Below are positions 10,124-17,295 of a DNA stretch of 38,480 nt, piece after piece; positions within the stretch are counted from its first letter, which is position 1; each line of letters starts with the position of its first letter. Source of the DNA: Prescottella sp. R16 (lineage in GTDB: Bacteria; Actinomycetota; Actinomycetes; Mycobacteriales; Mycobacteriaceae). A program made the position numbers and the translations under genes. The stretch is from the NCBI RefSeq assembly GCF_030656875.1, contig NZ_CP130944.1:1-38480 (forward strand), read 5' to 3'. Below the pieces are notes generated by a model. It was given only the letters and a program-made list of their open reading frames with translations, ran no database searches and was not told the DNA's origin.

Positions 10124-10701
10124 ATGGTTCTTTCCGCAGACGCCGATGCCCGGATCGTCACAGCAGTGCTGGACCTTCTGCGGTCCGAGGCCCGGGTGCA
10201 GTCACGGTCGAATCGGTTGCGACTCTGTCCGGGGTCGCCAAGACGACGATCTATCGGCGGTACGCGGATCGCCGCGAAATGCTGACGGCCGCGTTGGCGC
10301 CGCTGGCGACCCCACTGCAGGCTCCCCCGGCGCCCGACGCCAGGCAGCGCCTGCACTGGGTCATCGAACAGGCCATCGCGTCGGTCGAACACGGTATCGG
10401 CTTCGGCGGTATGGCGGCCCTCCTCACCGACGAGGACGTCGAGTTCAGCCGGTTGTTCCGATCCATTCTCGCGAGCTACCGCCGGCAGGTCTCCGCAGTG
10501 ATCGACGACGCGAAGAACGCCGGCGACTTCCGGGCCGACCTGGACAACGACATCCTCGTCGACGCGATCGTCGGCGCCTACGTCGCCGAGCGGGCACGGC
10601 TCGGCGACATGGCGGACCGGGACCGGCGGCTGTTCGAAGCATTCTGGCCCACAGTCGAAAACCGCTCCCGATCAGTGCACCGGGCCGAGGCCACCGACTA
10701 G
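10124..10701 (+). CDS. TetR-family regulator (mirror copy, frameshifted)
   Basis: Copy of 11195-11773 that lacks one C near 10187 (CGGTCCGAGG against CGGTCCCGAGG). The frame therefore breaks just before the helix-turn-helix; the rest is open from 10279 to 10701. ATG 10124 has GAGGAG before it. Its stop overlaps the opposed dnaX stop in the tetranucleotide CTAG. Confidence 0.85.
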
Positions 10702-10964
10702 CCGTCGAGCTTCCGGGCTCCGAGGATGTCGGTGAGCAGTTCCCCGGCCACCTCGTCGGGGTCGCGGCGTTCGGTCTGCGTGGACGGCTGCGCAGCCTCC
10801 GCCATCATCTCCTCCTCGTCCTCCGGGGTGGAGGGCGGCGGCGGAGCGTCGTAGTCGTAGTCGGCGGGCGGCGGACCCGGATCGTCCGGGTAGTCGGGCG
10901 CCTCGGGCGGCGGAATGTCGTCGACGGGCGACGCAGACCGGCGCGGGGCGGGAGGCTGCGCCGG
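10698..10964 (-). CDS. dnaX: DNA polymerase III gamma/tau subunit, C-terminal fragment
   Basis: Last 88 codons plus stop of a gene whose 5' part is cut off by the palindrome apex. The visible protein is a proline- and acid-rich linker (PPPEAPDYPDDPGPPPADYD), then EDEEEMMAEAAQPS, then RRDPDEVAGELLTDILGARK and LDG before the stop. An acidic linker followed by a short conserved tail ending in LLT..LGAR is what I recall from actinobacterial DnaX (DnaZX), the clamp-loader subunit. The family assignment rests on this tail only. The frame stays open through the apex loop on this strand, so bases up to 10964 are probably genuine coding sequence. The stop overlaps the convergent TetR stop by four bases. 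Confidence 0.65.
   Translation of the reverse strand, partial: PAQPPAPRRSASPVDDIPPPEAPDYPDDPGPPPADYDYDAPPPPSTPEDEEEMMAEAAQPSTQTERRDPDEVAGELLTDILGARKLDG
10938..10964. repeat. Palindrome apex 1: hairpin inside dnaX
   Basis: Stem CCGGCGC (10938-10944) / GCGCCGG (10958-10964) with a 13-base loop GGGGCGGGAGGCT. The long arms extend outward from it. The left side carries AGA (10935-10937), whose complement TCT is missing on the right. The loop contains no adapter-like sequence; it is in-frame dnaX linker when read on the minus strand. Confidence 0.9.
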
Positions 10965-11198
10965 GCGTCGCCCGTCGACGACATTCCGCCGCCGAGGCGC
11001 CCGACTACCCGGACGATCCGGGTCCGCCGCCCGCCGACTACGACTACGACGCTCCGCCGCCGCCCTCCACCCCGGAGGACGAGGAGGAGATGATGGCGGA
11101 GGCTGCGCAGCCGTCCACGCAGACCGAACGCCGCGACCCCGACGAGGTGGCCGGGGAACTGCACCGACATCCTCGGAGCCCGGAAGCTCGACGGCTAG
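10965..11198 (+). CDS. dnaX: dnaX C-terminal fragment (mirror copy, frameshifted)
   Basis: Copy of 10698-10964. It lacks one C near 10990 and two bases (TC) near 11162, so the frame is broken twice. Confidence 0.6.
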
Positions 11199-11773
11199 TC
11201 GGTGGCCTCGGCCCGGTGCACTGATCGGGAGCGGTTTTCGACTGTGGGCCAGAATGCTTCGAACAGCCGCCGGTCCCGGTCCGCCATGTCGCCGAGCCGT
11301 GCCCGCTCGGCGACGTAGGCGCCGACGATCGCGTCGACGAGGATGTCGTTGTCCAGGTCGGCCCGGAAGTCGCCGGCGTTCTTCGCGTCGTCGATCACTG
11401 CGGAGACCTGCCGGCGGTAGCTCGCGAGAATGGATCGGAACAACCGGCTGAACTCGACGTCCTCGTCGGTGAGGAGGGCCGCCATACCGCCGAAGCCGAT
11501 ACCGTGTTCGACCGACGCGATGGCCTGTTCGATGACCCAGTGCAGGCGCTGCCTGGCGTCGGGCGCCGGGGGAGCCTGCAGTGGGGTCGCCAGCGGCGCC
11601 AACGCGGCCGTCAGCATTTCGCGGCGATCCGCGTACCGCCGATAGATCGTCGTCTTGGCGACCCCGGACAGAGTCGCAACCGATTCGACCGTGACTGCAC
11701 CCGGGCCTCGGGACCGCAGAAGGTCCAGCACTGCTGTGACGATCCGGGCATCGGCGTCTGCGGAAAGAACCAT
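11195..11773 (-). CDS. TetR-family transcriptional regulator, intact copy
   Basis: 192 residues. The N-terminal TetR helix-turn-helix is clear at about residues 25-52 (VTVESVATLSGVAKTTIYRR, then YADRREML). The C-terminal ligand domain is of the TetR_C type with WVIEQAIAS and a DNDILVDAIVGAYV stretch near residue 145. Start ATG 11773 with GAGGAG six bases upstream. The gene is divergent from the small membrane protein, and the gap holds two inverted repeats, so it probably represses that gene and itself. Its 3' end overlaps the dnaX stop. The ligand is unknown. The mirror copy has a one-base deletion. Confidence 0.9.
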   Translation of the reverse strand: MVLSADADARIVTAVLDLLRSRGPGAVTVESVATLSGVAKTTIYRRYADRREMLTAALAPLATPLQAPPAPDARQRLHWVIEQAIASVEHGIGFGGMAALLTDEDVEFSRLFRSILASYRRQVSAVIDDAKNAGDFRADLDNDILVDAIVGAYVAERARLGDMADRDRRLFEAFWPTVENRSRSVHRAEATD

Positions 11774-11824
11774 CGCACTCCTCGGGGTTCGCTTCGGATT
11801 TTCGGAGTCACGATTCTTGCACGT

Positions 11825-11864
11825 GCTACGCTGACCGTAGCGATACGATTCGCGTAGCGTATCG
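11825..11864. promoter_or_regulatory. Composite TetR-type operator
   Basis: Two abutting inverted repeats: GCTACG-n5-CGTAGC at 11825-11841, and CGATACG-n10-CGTATCG at 11841-11864. CGTAGCGATACG and CGTAGCGTATCG also form an imperfect direct repeat. The block lies 52 bases from the TetR start and 14 from the membrane-protein start, and a possible -10 TACGAT (11844-11849) lies inside it. Adjacency makes the divergent TetR the obvious ligand. Confidence 0.6.
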
Positions 11865-11878
11865 GAAAGGGTATTGAC

Positions 11879-12181
11879 GTGCAGAGTGTTCGTCGAATCG
11901 GGCGGGTCGTCTCGTTCCCGTCCGTGGCATACGGGGTAGGACTTCTCGGCTTCATATGCTTGGGCGGATTCGTGGCCGCGCTCGCCGGAGGCCATTCGTT
12001 CGCCCCGGCGGTGGGTATCGCCGCTGCTGTTGCCTTCGTCCTGATGATTCTGTTCTTCCGCATGGCGTCCATGGCGGGCACGGACGAGAACGGAATCGCA
12101 CTCAGTTCGGATCTGCTGGTCGGCACGGAGGATCCGGGAACGGACGAGCGCTATCTCGCGAGGTACCGCTCCGCGGAGTGA
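11879..12181 (+). CDS. Small two-helix membrane protein of unknown function
   Basis: 100 residues, not recognised. Two hydrophobic segments are visible: about residues 18-38 (AYGVGLLGFICLGGFVAALA) and 42-62 (APAVGIAAAVAFVLMILFF). A short polar N-terminus has RRIGR, and an acidic C-terminal tail ends TDERYLARYRSAE. Start GTG 11879 with GGAAAGGG seven bases upstream. Both mirror copies are open and identical in length, which supports real coding. It is divergent from a TetR gene with operator repeats next to its start, so it is probably a repressor-controlled membrane protein; small efflux or stress proteins have such layouts, but no family can be named. Confidence 0.75.
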   Translation: MQSVRRIGRVVSFPSVAYGVGLLGFICLGGFVAALAGGHSFAPAVGIAAAVAFVLMILFFRMASMAGTDENGIALSSDLLVGTEDPGTDERYLARYRSAE

Positions 12182-12210
12182 TCGCCGGAACCGCGAGCGG
12201 ATGTCGCGGG

Positions 12211-12310
12211 CCGGAGGGCTCGGGGCCGCAGAGGCTCGATCGGTGTCGCAGGGCGGATCGGTATCGAACGGTCCTGCGACACCTCGGTTCGTTCTGCGGC
12301 CGCACTCCGG
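12211..12310. repeat. Nested palindromic element 1 (about 100 bp)
   Basis: Three stems nest around one centre: CCGGAG (12211-12216) with CTCCGG (12305-12310); GGCCGCAGA (12224-12232) with TCTGCGGCC (12293-12301); GGTGTCGCAGG (12242-12252) with CCTGCGACACC (12273-12283). Aligned with small gaps, the two halves are one imperfect palindrome. It fills most of the gap between the small membrane protein and the lipoprotein promoter; no gene is visible there. It shares CGCAGAG, GTCGCAGGGCG and ATCGGT-TCGA blocks with the element at 17178-17251, so it may be a dispersed structured repeat that also acts as terminator. Confidence 0.65.
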
Positions 12311-12400
12311 CCTCGTCGGTAGCGCCGCCGCGGCCGCCGCGTCCGGGATCGCGGCCCTGCGGTAGATCCGCCCGGTTCGAAGTTTCTTCGGATCACCCCC

Positions 12401-12429
12401 TTTCCATTCATCACAACAGTTGTTATGTT
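12401..12429 (+). promoter_or_regulatory. Promoter and operator of the binding-protein operon
   Basis: TTTCCA (12401-12406), 17 bases, then TATGTT (12424-12429) fits a sigma-70-type promoter reasonably. The palindrome ACAAC-A-GTTGT (12413-12423) fills the spacer and abuts the -10, an ideal repressor position. The TetR encoded as second gene of the operon is the likely binder. Confidence 0.5.
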
Positions 12430-12480
12430 CTCCGCGGCGGTGAATGAGAGCCGCGTCACAACGAGTGGTGGAGGGAACGA

Positions 12481-14081
12481 ATGGCGATTTCTTCTGTGTG
12501 GCGAAGGTTGGCGGCGGTTGCTCTCGTGGGCGCGGTCGCGACGACTGCCGGCTGCGCCGAGGGTGATGCGTCGGCGGGCAGCAGCCTGGGCCTGGATTCG
12601 GCCGCGATCGCGGTCAACGCGGTCGCCGACCCGGGCGAGTCCGGTGACGGCGGGGTCCTCACCGTCGCGGAGTATTCCGAGCCGGGCAGCCTCGACCCGC
12701 TCGATACCGTCGCGACGGGCGTGTCCGGCGGTAGTGCGCTGGCCGCGCTCTACGACGTCCTCGTCCGGTACAACGCCGAGTCGGGGGAGTACGAGCCGTG
12801 GCTGGCCAGGGATCTCGTTGCGTCGGAAGACTTCTCGACGTGGACGCTCACCCTGCGTCCCGGTGTGACCTTCTCCGACGGGACACCGCTCGACGCCGCT
12901 GCAGTGGTTGCGAGTGTGCAGCGTTATCTGACCGGTGGTTCCGATGCCGCGGTCATCTCGGGCAGTCTCGAATCGGTGGACGTGGTCGATCCCGCGACGG
13001 TGCAGTTCCGGCTCACTCATCCGTGGGCGACGTTCCCGCACATGCTGGCGATGGGTGCCGGCATGATCGTCGCCCCGGCGGCGACAGCCGGTGACACGTT
13101 CACGCCGATCGGGGCGGGTCCGTTCACGTTCTCCGAGTACCGGCCCGGTGAGAAGCTGCGGCTCACGGCGCGGGACGACTACTGGGGCGGCGCCCCGCAC
13201 GTCGACGGTCTCGAGTTCGTGTGGATCGGCTCCGGTACGGCGGCGCTCGAATCTCTGGACAACGGCAACGTCGACATGGCGACCGTCCGCAACGTCGAGA
13301 GCAGGTGCGCGACGGTCTCGCGTCCGGCTACGAGGGCTATCTCGAACCGGTGGCGCTGGGATCGACGATGTGGATCAATCACCGGGACGGCCGTCCGGGT
13401 GCGGACGTCCGGGTGCGGGAGGCGATCGCGCTGGCCGTCGACCCGTCGGCGGTGGCGGACCGTGCATACGACGGGGACACCGAACTGGCCGGGAAGTCGA
13501 TCTTCCATCCGGAGTCGCCGTGGTACACCGGCGTCGAGCCGATCGCGGCCGACCCCGATGCGGCCCGGGCGCTGCTCGATCAGGCGGCCGCCGACGGCTA
13601 CGACCGGCGGCTGACGCTGCTCGTCGGCACCGACCCGGTCGCGCAGCAGCAGGCACTCGCGTTGCAGGCCCAGCTGCAGAACGTCGGCTTCCGGGTGGAA
13701 CTCGACGCCGATCCGTCGGTCACCAGCCGGATCACGAAGCTGTATGTGAAGAACGCATTCGATCTGGCCATCGGCTCGTCCGCGGTGGTGGCGTCCGATC
13801 CGTTCCACCAGTTGAACGACACGGTGTCGAGCACCGCGGCCTACAACCTCACCGGGTATGCGTCGCCGGAGATGGATGCGGCGCTCGTCGCACTGCAGGA
13901 GGCCCCCGACGACGACGCCGAACGGGCGGCTCTCGCGGACATCGAGCGGCTGTGGAACCGCGACGTCGTCTCGGTCAACCTGAGCACCGCCGTCAACGCC
14001 GAGTTCTGGCGCGACACGGTGCACGGTGTGGTGCCCGCCTCGGACTTCATGATGTTGTTCGGTGACGTCTGGAAGAACTGA
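12481..14081 (+). CDS. Peptide-type ABC substrate-binding lipoprotein (mirror copy, frameshifted)
   Basis: Copy of 7817-9415. Two extra bases near 13300 (GTCGAGAGCAGG against GTCGAGCAGG) break the frame at about residue 273; both flanking parts are otherwise open. Confidence 0.88.
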
Positions 14082-14106
14082 CGTCCGTCGAGACGAGGAG
14101 TGCGAG

Positions 14107-14712
14107 ATGACGACACGGGTACCGACCGAGGATCCGAAGATGCTGGTGGCGCAGGCCGCGTGTGATCTGGTCGCCGAGGGCGGCCTGGAGAACGCGACGC
14201 TGCGGAAGGTCGCGGCCCGGCTCGGGACCACCACCGGTTACATCTCGCACTACTTCGCCGGCAAGGAGGAGCTGCTCGAGGCGGCGTTGACGGCGGCGCT
14301 CGAGGAGGTGTCGGGGAAGGTCGCCCGTCGCACGGCGTCGGCGACGCTCGACGAGTGGCTGGAGATGATCGAGCAGGCGTTGCCGCACGACGCGGAGTCG
14401 CAGCGGTTCTGGCGGGTACTGGTGGCGTTCCATGCGTTCAGCCTGAACAGCAGCAGGCTTCAGACGGTGCTGCAGAGCTATGCCGCCGACGGTGAGCGGC
14501 GCATGGCCGAGATGTTGGAAACCACTCTGCCCGATGATGTTCCGGTGGAAGACGTGCAGAGTTTGGCCCGCGCGGTGTGGGTGCTCGTCGACGGTATCGG
14601 TACGACGGCGGTGACCAATCCCGGTGCACTGTCGCGAGAACAACAGTCCGTCGTGATCCGGGCGTCGGTGGACGCGTTGATCGACCGGACGGTGAACAGA
14701 AAGGTGGAGTGA
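14107..14712 (+). CDS. TetR-family regulator of the binding-protein operon
   Basis: 201 residues. The N-terminal helix-turn-helix is clear (ATLRKVAARLGTTTGYISHY, about residues 27-46, then FAGKEELL). The C-terminal part resembles BetI-like TetR proteins (VLVDGIGTTAVTNP near residue 160), a group often tied to small nitrogen compounds. ATG 14107 with GAGGAG nine bases upstream was chosen; an earlier in-frame ATG overlaps the preceding stop and adds a charged tail with no domain. It lies 25 bases after the lipoprotein and directly before the oxidoreductase ATG, so it is co-transcribed. It probably autoregulates the operon through ACAACAGTTGT at 12413. Confidence 0.92.
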   Translation: MTTRVPTEDPKMLVAQAACDLVAEGGLENATLRKVAARLGTTTGYISHYFAGKEELLEAALTAALEEVSGKVARRTASATLDEWLEMIEQALPHDAESQRFWRVLVAFHAFSLNSSRLQTVLQSYAADGERRMAEMLETTLPDDVPVEDVQSLARAVWVLVDGIGTTAVTNPGALSREQQSVVIRASVDALIDRTVNRKVE

Positions 14713-15921
14713 ATGAGCAGGTCGGGGACGGCTGGGAGTGACCGTGTCCTGGTGATCGGGGCGGGACCGCAGGGTGCGGCGACCGCACGGCATCTCGCGG
14801 AGGCGGGGTGTGCGGTGACGATCGTGGGGCCGGAGGAGCCGCAGACGCACGTGGGTCACGAGGGCACCTGGTCGGGGCACTACGACCAGGGCCGGATCGC
14901 GGCCACCGATCCGCTGTTCGTGCCGACGGCCGTGGGGTTGCGGGCGATGGCACGGTACGCGGACATCGAGGAGGCGTCGGGGATTTCGTTCACGACGGTA
15001 CATCCGCAGCTGGTGCTGTTCGCGGATCCGGAAACGGTTGGATCGGAAGAGGTCTCGGAGTCCGGCCGGGAACTGGACGCACTGCTGGGCAACTGTCGCG
15101 ACTTCGGGACCTCGGGGGACGTCCTCGACGGTGGGCAGGTGAGCGAACGGTTCCCGGGACTGCGGATTCCCGCGGGACAGATCGGGGTGTGCCAGGACGA
15201 CGCGATCATCGTCAACCCGCGACTGCTGGTGCGTGCGGAACTGGTGCTCGCCGAGACGGCGGGAGCGAAGCGGGTCGTCGACGAGGTCGTGTCGCTGGCG
15301 TCGGAGCGGGACGAGGTGGTGGCGCGCACGGCGTCCGGTGCGGAGTTCCGTGCGGACCGGGCGGTGGTCGCCACCGGTGCCGCCACCAATGCGATCGGCC
15401 TGCTGCCGCGGCAGATGCAGACCCGGGTGTTCGGTGCGACGATGGTGCTGTTCGAGGTGGAACCTGCTGCGGTACCGAATTTTCCGACGCTCATGTACAT
15501 TTCCGACCACTTCGGTGGCGGCATCGTGATCCCGCCCGTGCAGTACCCGGACGGCCGGTGGTACATCAAGTGCGCCAGCGGTGAGCTGATGGCGCACCCA
15601 TTGCAGACGCGGGACGACATCGCGGCCTGGGCGTCGTCGGGCGGCACCGTGAGCGAGGTCGACTACTTCCGCGGGCTGGTGCCGCAGTTCCTCCCGGACG
15701 TGGAACTCGGTGCGGCGATCGTCAAACCGTGCCTGGTCGGCATGAACGTCGACGGCAACCCGTACGTCGACCGGGTCGACGACCGGACCGTCGTCGTCAC
15801 CGAAGGGCACCGCGGGGTGATGATGGCCGACGAGCTCGGCCGGTTGGCCGCCGACCTGGTCCGTACGGGCCGGTGGTCGGATGCGTTGCCGCGGGAACTG
15901 TTCCGCGTGCACTGGCACTGA
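14713..15921 (+). CDS. FAD-dependent oxidoreductase of the D-amino-acid/sarcosine oxidase (DAO) type
   Basis: 402 residues. The N-terminus is a Rossmann fold for FAD (VLVIGAGPQGAATARHLAEA, Gly16-Gly18-Gly21), and a second dinucleotide element DRAVVATGAATNAIGLLP occurs near residue 216, as in glycine/sarcosine/D-amino-acid oxidases. The C-terminal part has DDRTVVVTEGHRGVMMADEL, the usual FAD-closing region of the fold. Such enzymes oxidise a C-N bond of an amine or amino acid with oxygen or an electron carrier. The ATG follows the TetR TGA with no gap, so translation is probably coupled. With a binding protein upstream and a saccharopine-dehydrogenase-like gene 54 bases downstream, a role in breaking down an imported amino-acid or opine-like compound is plausible. 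The substrate is not readable. Confidence 0.88.
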   Translation: MSRSGTAGSDRVLVIGAGPQGAATARHLAEAGCAVTIVGPEEPQTHVGHEGTWSGHYDQGRIAATDPLFVPTAVGLRAMARYADIEEASGISFTTVHPQLVLFADPETVGSEEVSESGRELDALLGNCRDFGTSGDVLDGGQVSERFPGLRIPAGQIGVCQDDAIIVNPRLLVRAELVLAETAGAKRVVDEVVSLASERDEVVARTASGAEFRADRAVVATGAATNAIGLLPRQMQTRVFGATMVLFEVEPAAVPNFPTLMYISDHFGGGIVIPPVQYPDGRWYIKCASGELMAHPLQTRDDIAAWASSGGTVSEVDYFRGLVPQFLPDVELGAAIVKPCLVGMNVDGNPYVDRVDDRTVVVTEGHRGVMMADELGRLAADLVRTGRWSDALPRELFRVHWH

Positions 15922-15975
15922 TCTCCGCTGCTCTCCACGACACTCTTTTCCCCGATACAGCAGAAGGCGGACCTC

Positions 15976-17139
15976 ATGAAACTCGTCGTTCTCGGTGCCG
16001 GTTCGATCGCCGGCTCGGTGGCCCGCCTCGTCGCGGCCGGCGGCGGCTACGACGAACTCGTCGTCGCCGACCTCGATCCCGCGAAGGCGACCGCGGTCGC
16101 CGACGAATTGGGCGGCAAGGCAGTGCAGTTCGACGCGTCCGACCCGGCGAGTATCCGGTCGGCGATCACCGGAGCCGACATCGTCTTCAACGCGGTGGGC
16201 CCGTTCTTCAAGTTCGGTATGCCGATCATCCGCGCGGCGATCGAGTGCGGGGTGAACTACGTCGACGTGTGCGACGAGTTCGATGTCGCCGAACAACTGG
16301 TCCGGGCAACCGATCTGGACGTTGCGGCGAAGGCCGCGGGGGTGAGTGTGCTGTTCGGCATGGGCTTCGCCCCGGGTGTCACGAGCCTGCTGGGGCGGTG
16401 GGCCGTCGACTCGCTGGACTCCGCGCACAGCGTCGACGTCGTGATGGTGGTGCCCTACGTCGTGAACATGGGCCCCACGATCAACGAGCACATGCTGCAC
16501 TCGATGTCCGGGGACGTCGTGCAGTTCGTCGACGGCGAGATGACGCGGCTACCGGCGTGGGGTGCGCCGCGGTCGTACACGTTCGGTGCCCCGTTCGACG
16601 CCACCGTCGAGGCCGGGTACATGGGGCACCCGGAGGGCATCACGCTGGGGACGTACGTGCCGGGCCTGCGCAATGCGACGGTGCGGTTCGCGTGGTTCGA
16701 GGAGGCCGGCAACCGGCTCTGGCAGCAGTTCGAGCAGTGGGGGCTGACCGATCCGACCCGAGTCGACGGCCTGCCCCTGGCGTCGCGGGAATTCCTGGCC
16801 CGGTTCATGGCGACCGACGCCGGGCAGCGCGGACTGGCAGTGGAACGGGACGACCGGCCGGGCACGGTCGTACAGGTCGCCGCGGACGGTGAGATCGGCG
16901 GCGAGGCCGCCCGCGTCGAGTTCGAGGCACACGTGGTGTACACGGACGGGGCGAGTGGGGATCCGACACCGCACGCCGCGGCCGCCGCGGTCCGGGAGAT
17001 GCTCGCGGGCCGGATCACCCGCACCGGCGTCTTCTCTCCGGAAGCGTGCATCGATCCCGAACCGTTCGTCACGAACGTGCTCGCGGCGTCGAACGTGCGT
17101 CTCTACAAGAAGGTGAGCACCGGCACCGTCGTGGGCTGA
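15976..17139 (+). CDS. Saccharopine dehydrogenase-like NAD(P)-binding oxidoreductase
   Basis: 387 residues. The N-terminal Rossmann domain has the nucleotide loop VVLGAGSIAGSVAR (residues 4-17), followed by VVADLDPAKA and ADIVFNAVGPFFKFG near residue 75, a motif typical of the saccharopine dehydrogenase/carboxynorspermidine reductase group. GVNYVDVCDEF and GMGFAPGVTSLLGRWAVD follow at about residues 95 and 130, then the C-terminal substrate domain. Members oxidise or reduce a secondary amine linking two amino-acid-like parts. Start ATG with GAAGGCGG upstream. It is the last gene of the operon and converges on the amidase across a palindrome. True lysine metabolism is unlikely given the company it keeps; that is inference. 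Confidence 0.88.
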   Translation: MKLVVLGAGSIAGSVARLVAAGGGYDELVVADLDPAKATAVADELGGKAVQFDASDPASIRSAITGADIVFNAVGPFFKFGMPIIRAAIECGVNYVDVCDEFDVAEQLVRATDLDVAAKAAGVSVLFGMGFAPGVTSLLGRWAVDSLDSAHSVDVVMVVPYVVNMGPTINEHMLHSMSGDVVQFVDGEMTRLPAWGAPRSYTFGAPFDATVEAGYMGHPEGITLGTYVPGLRNATVRFAWFEEAGNRLWQQFEQWGLTDPTRVDGLPLASREFLARFMATDAGQRGLAVERDDRPGTVVQVAADGEIGGEAARVEFEAHVVYTDGASGDPTPHAAAAAVREMLAGRITRTGVFSPEACIDPEPFVTNVLAASNVRLYKKVSTGTVVG

Positions 17140-17177
17140 CCGGCCGAACGCCGCGATCCGGCGGGTGGGGTACGTGG

Positions 17178-17251
17178 TCGCAGAGTCACTGTCGGCGTCG
17201 CAGGGCGAATCGGTGTCGACTCGCCCTGCGGCACCGTGCATCGTCCTGCGA
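17178..17251. repeat. Nested palindromic element 2
   Basis: Inner stem CGCAGGGCGA (17199-17208) / TCGCCCTGCG (17221-17230) with a 12-base loop, flanked by outer TCGCAG (17178-17183) / CTGCGA (17246-17251). It sits between the convergent dehydrogenase and amidase stops, where a bidirectional terminator is expected. There is no T-run, as usual in actinobacteria. It shares blocks with the element at 12211-12310. Confidence 0.65.
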
Positions 17252-17295
17252 TGGTTCGGGTCGGGGGGCCGGAACCGTCGACGGGTGGGCTCGGA

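Larger units (their letters stand above)
1..10944. repeat. Arm A of giant inverted repeat 1
   Basis: This arm is the reverse complement of 10958-21893. Mirror positions sum to about 21,895-21,899, and the sum shifts by one or two wherever one arm has an indel. Every gene from fadB to dnaX appears in both arms in opposite orientation. The intact copies of the substrate-binding protein, the amidase, fadA and the N-terminal part of fadB are here. Only the divergent TetR gene is frameshifted in this arm. Confidence 0.97.

Noticed and set aside
10935..10964. Unremoved sequencing adapter at the fold point
   Set aside because: The loop is only 13 bases, is G/C-rich, reads as in-frame dnaX codons and does not resemble the hairpin adapter sequence I know.
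10945..11170. Proline- and arginine-rich repeats around 10805-11451 as a novel protein
   Set aside because: These frames cross the fold point and read the same dnaX linker forwards and backwards.
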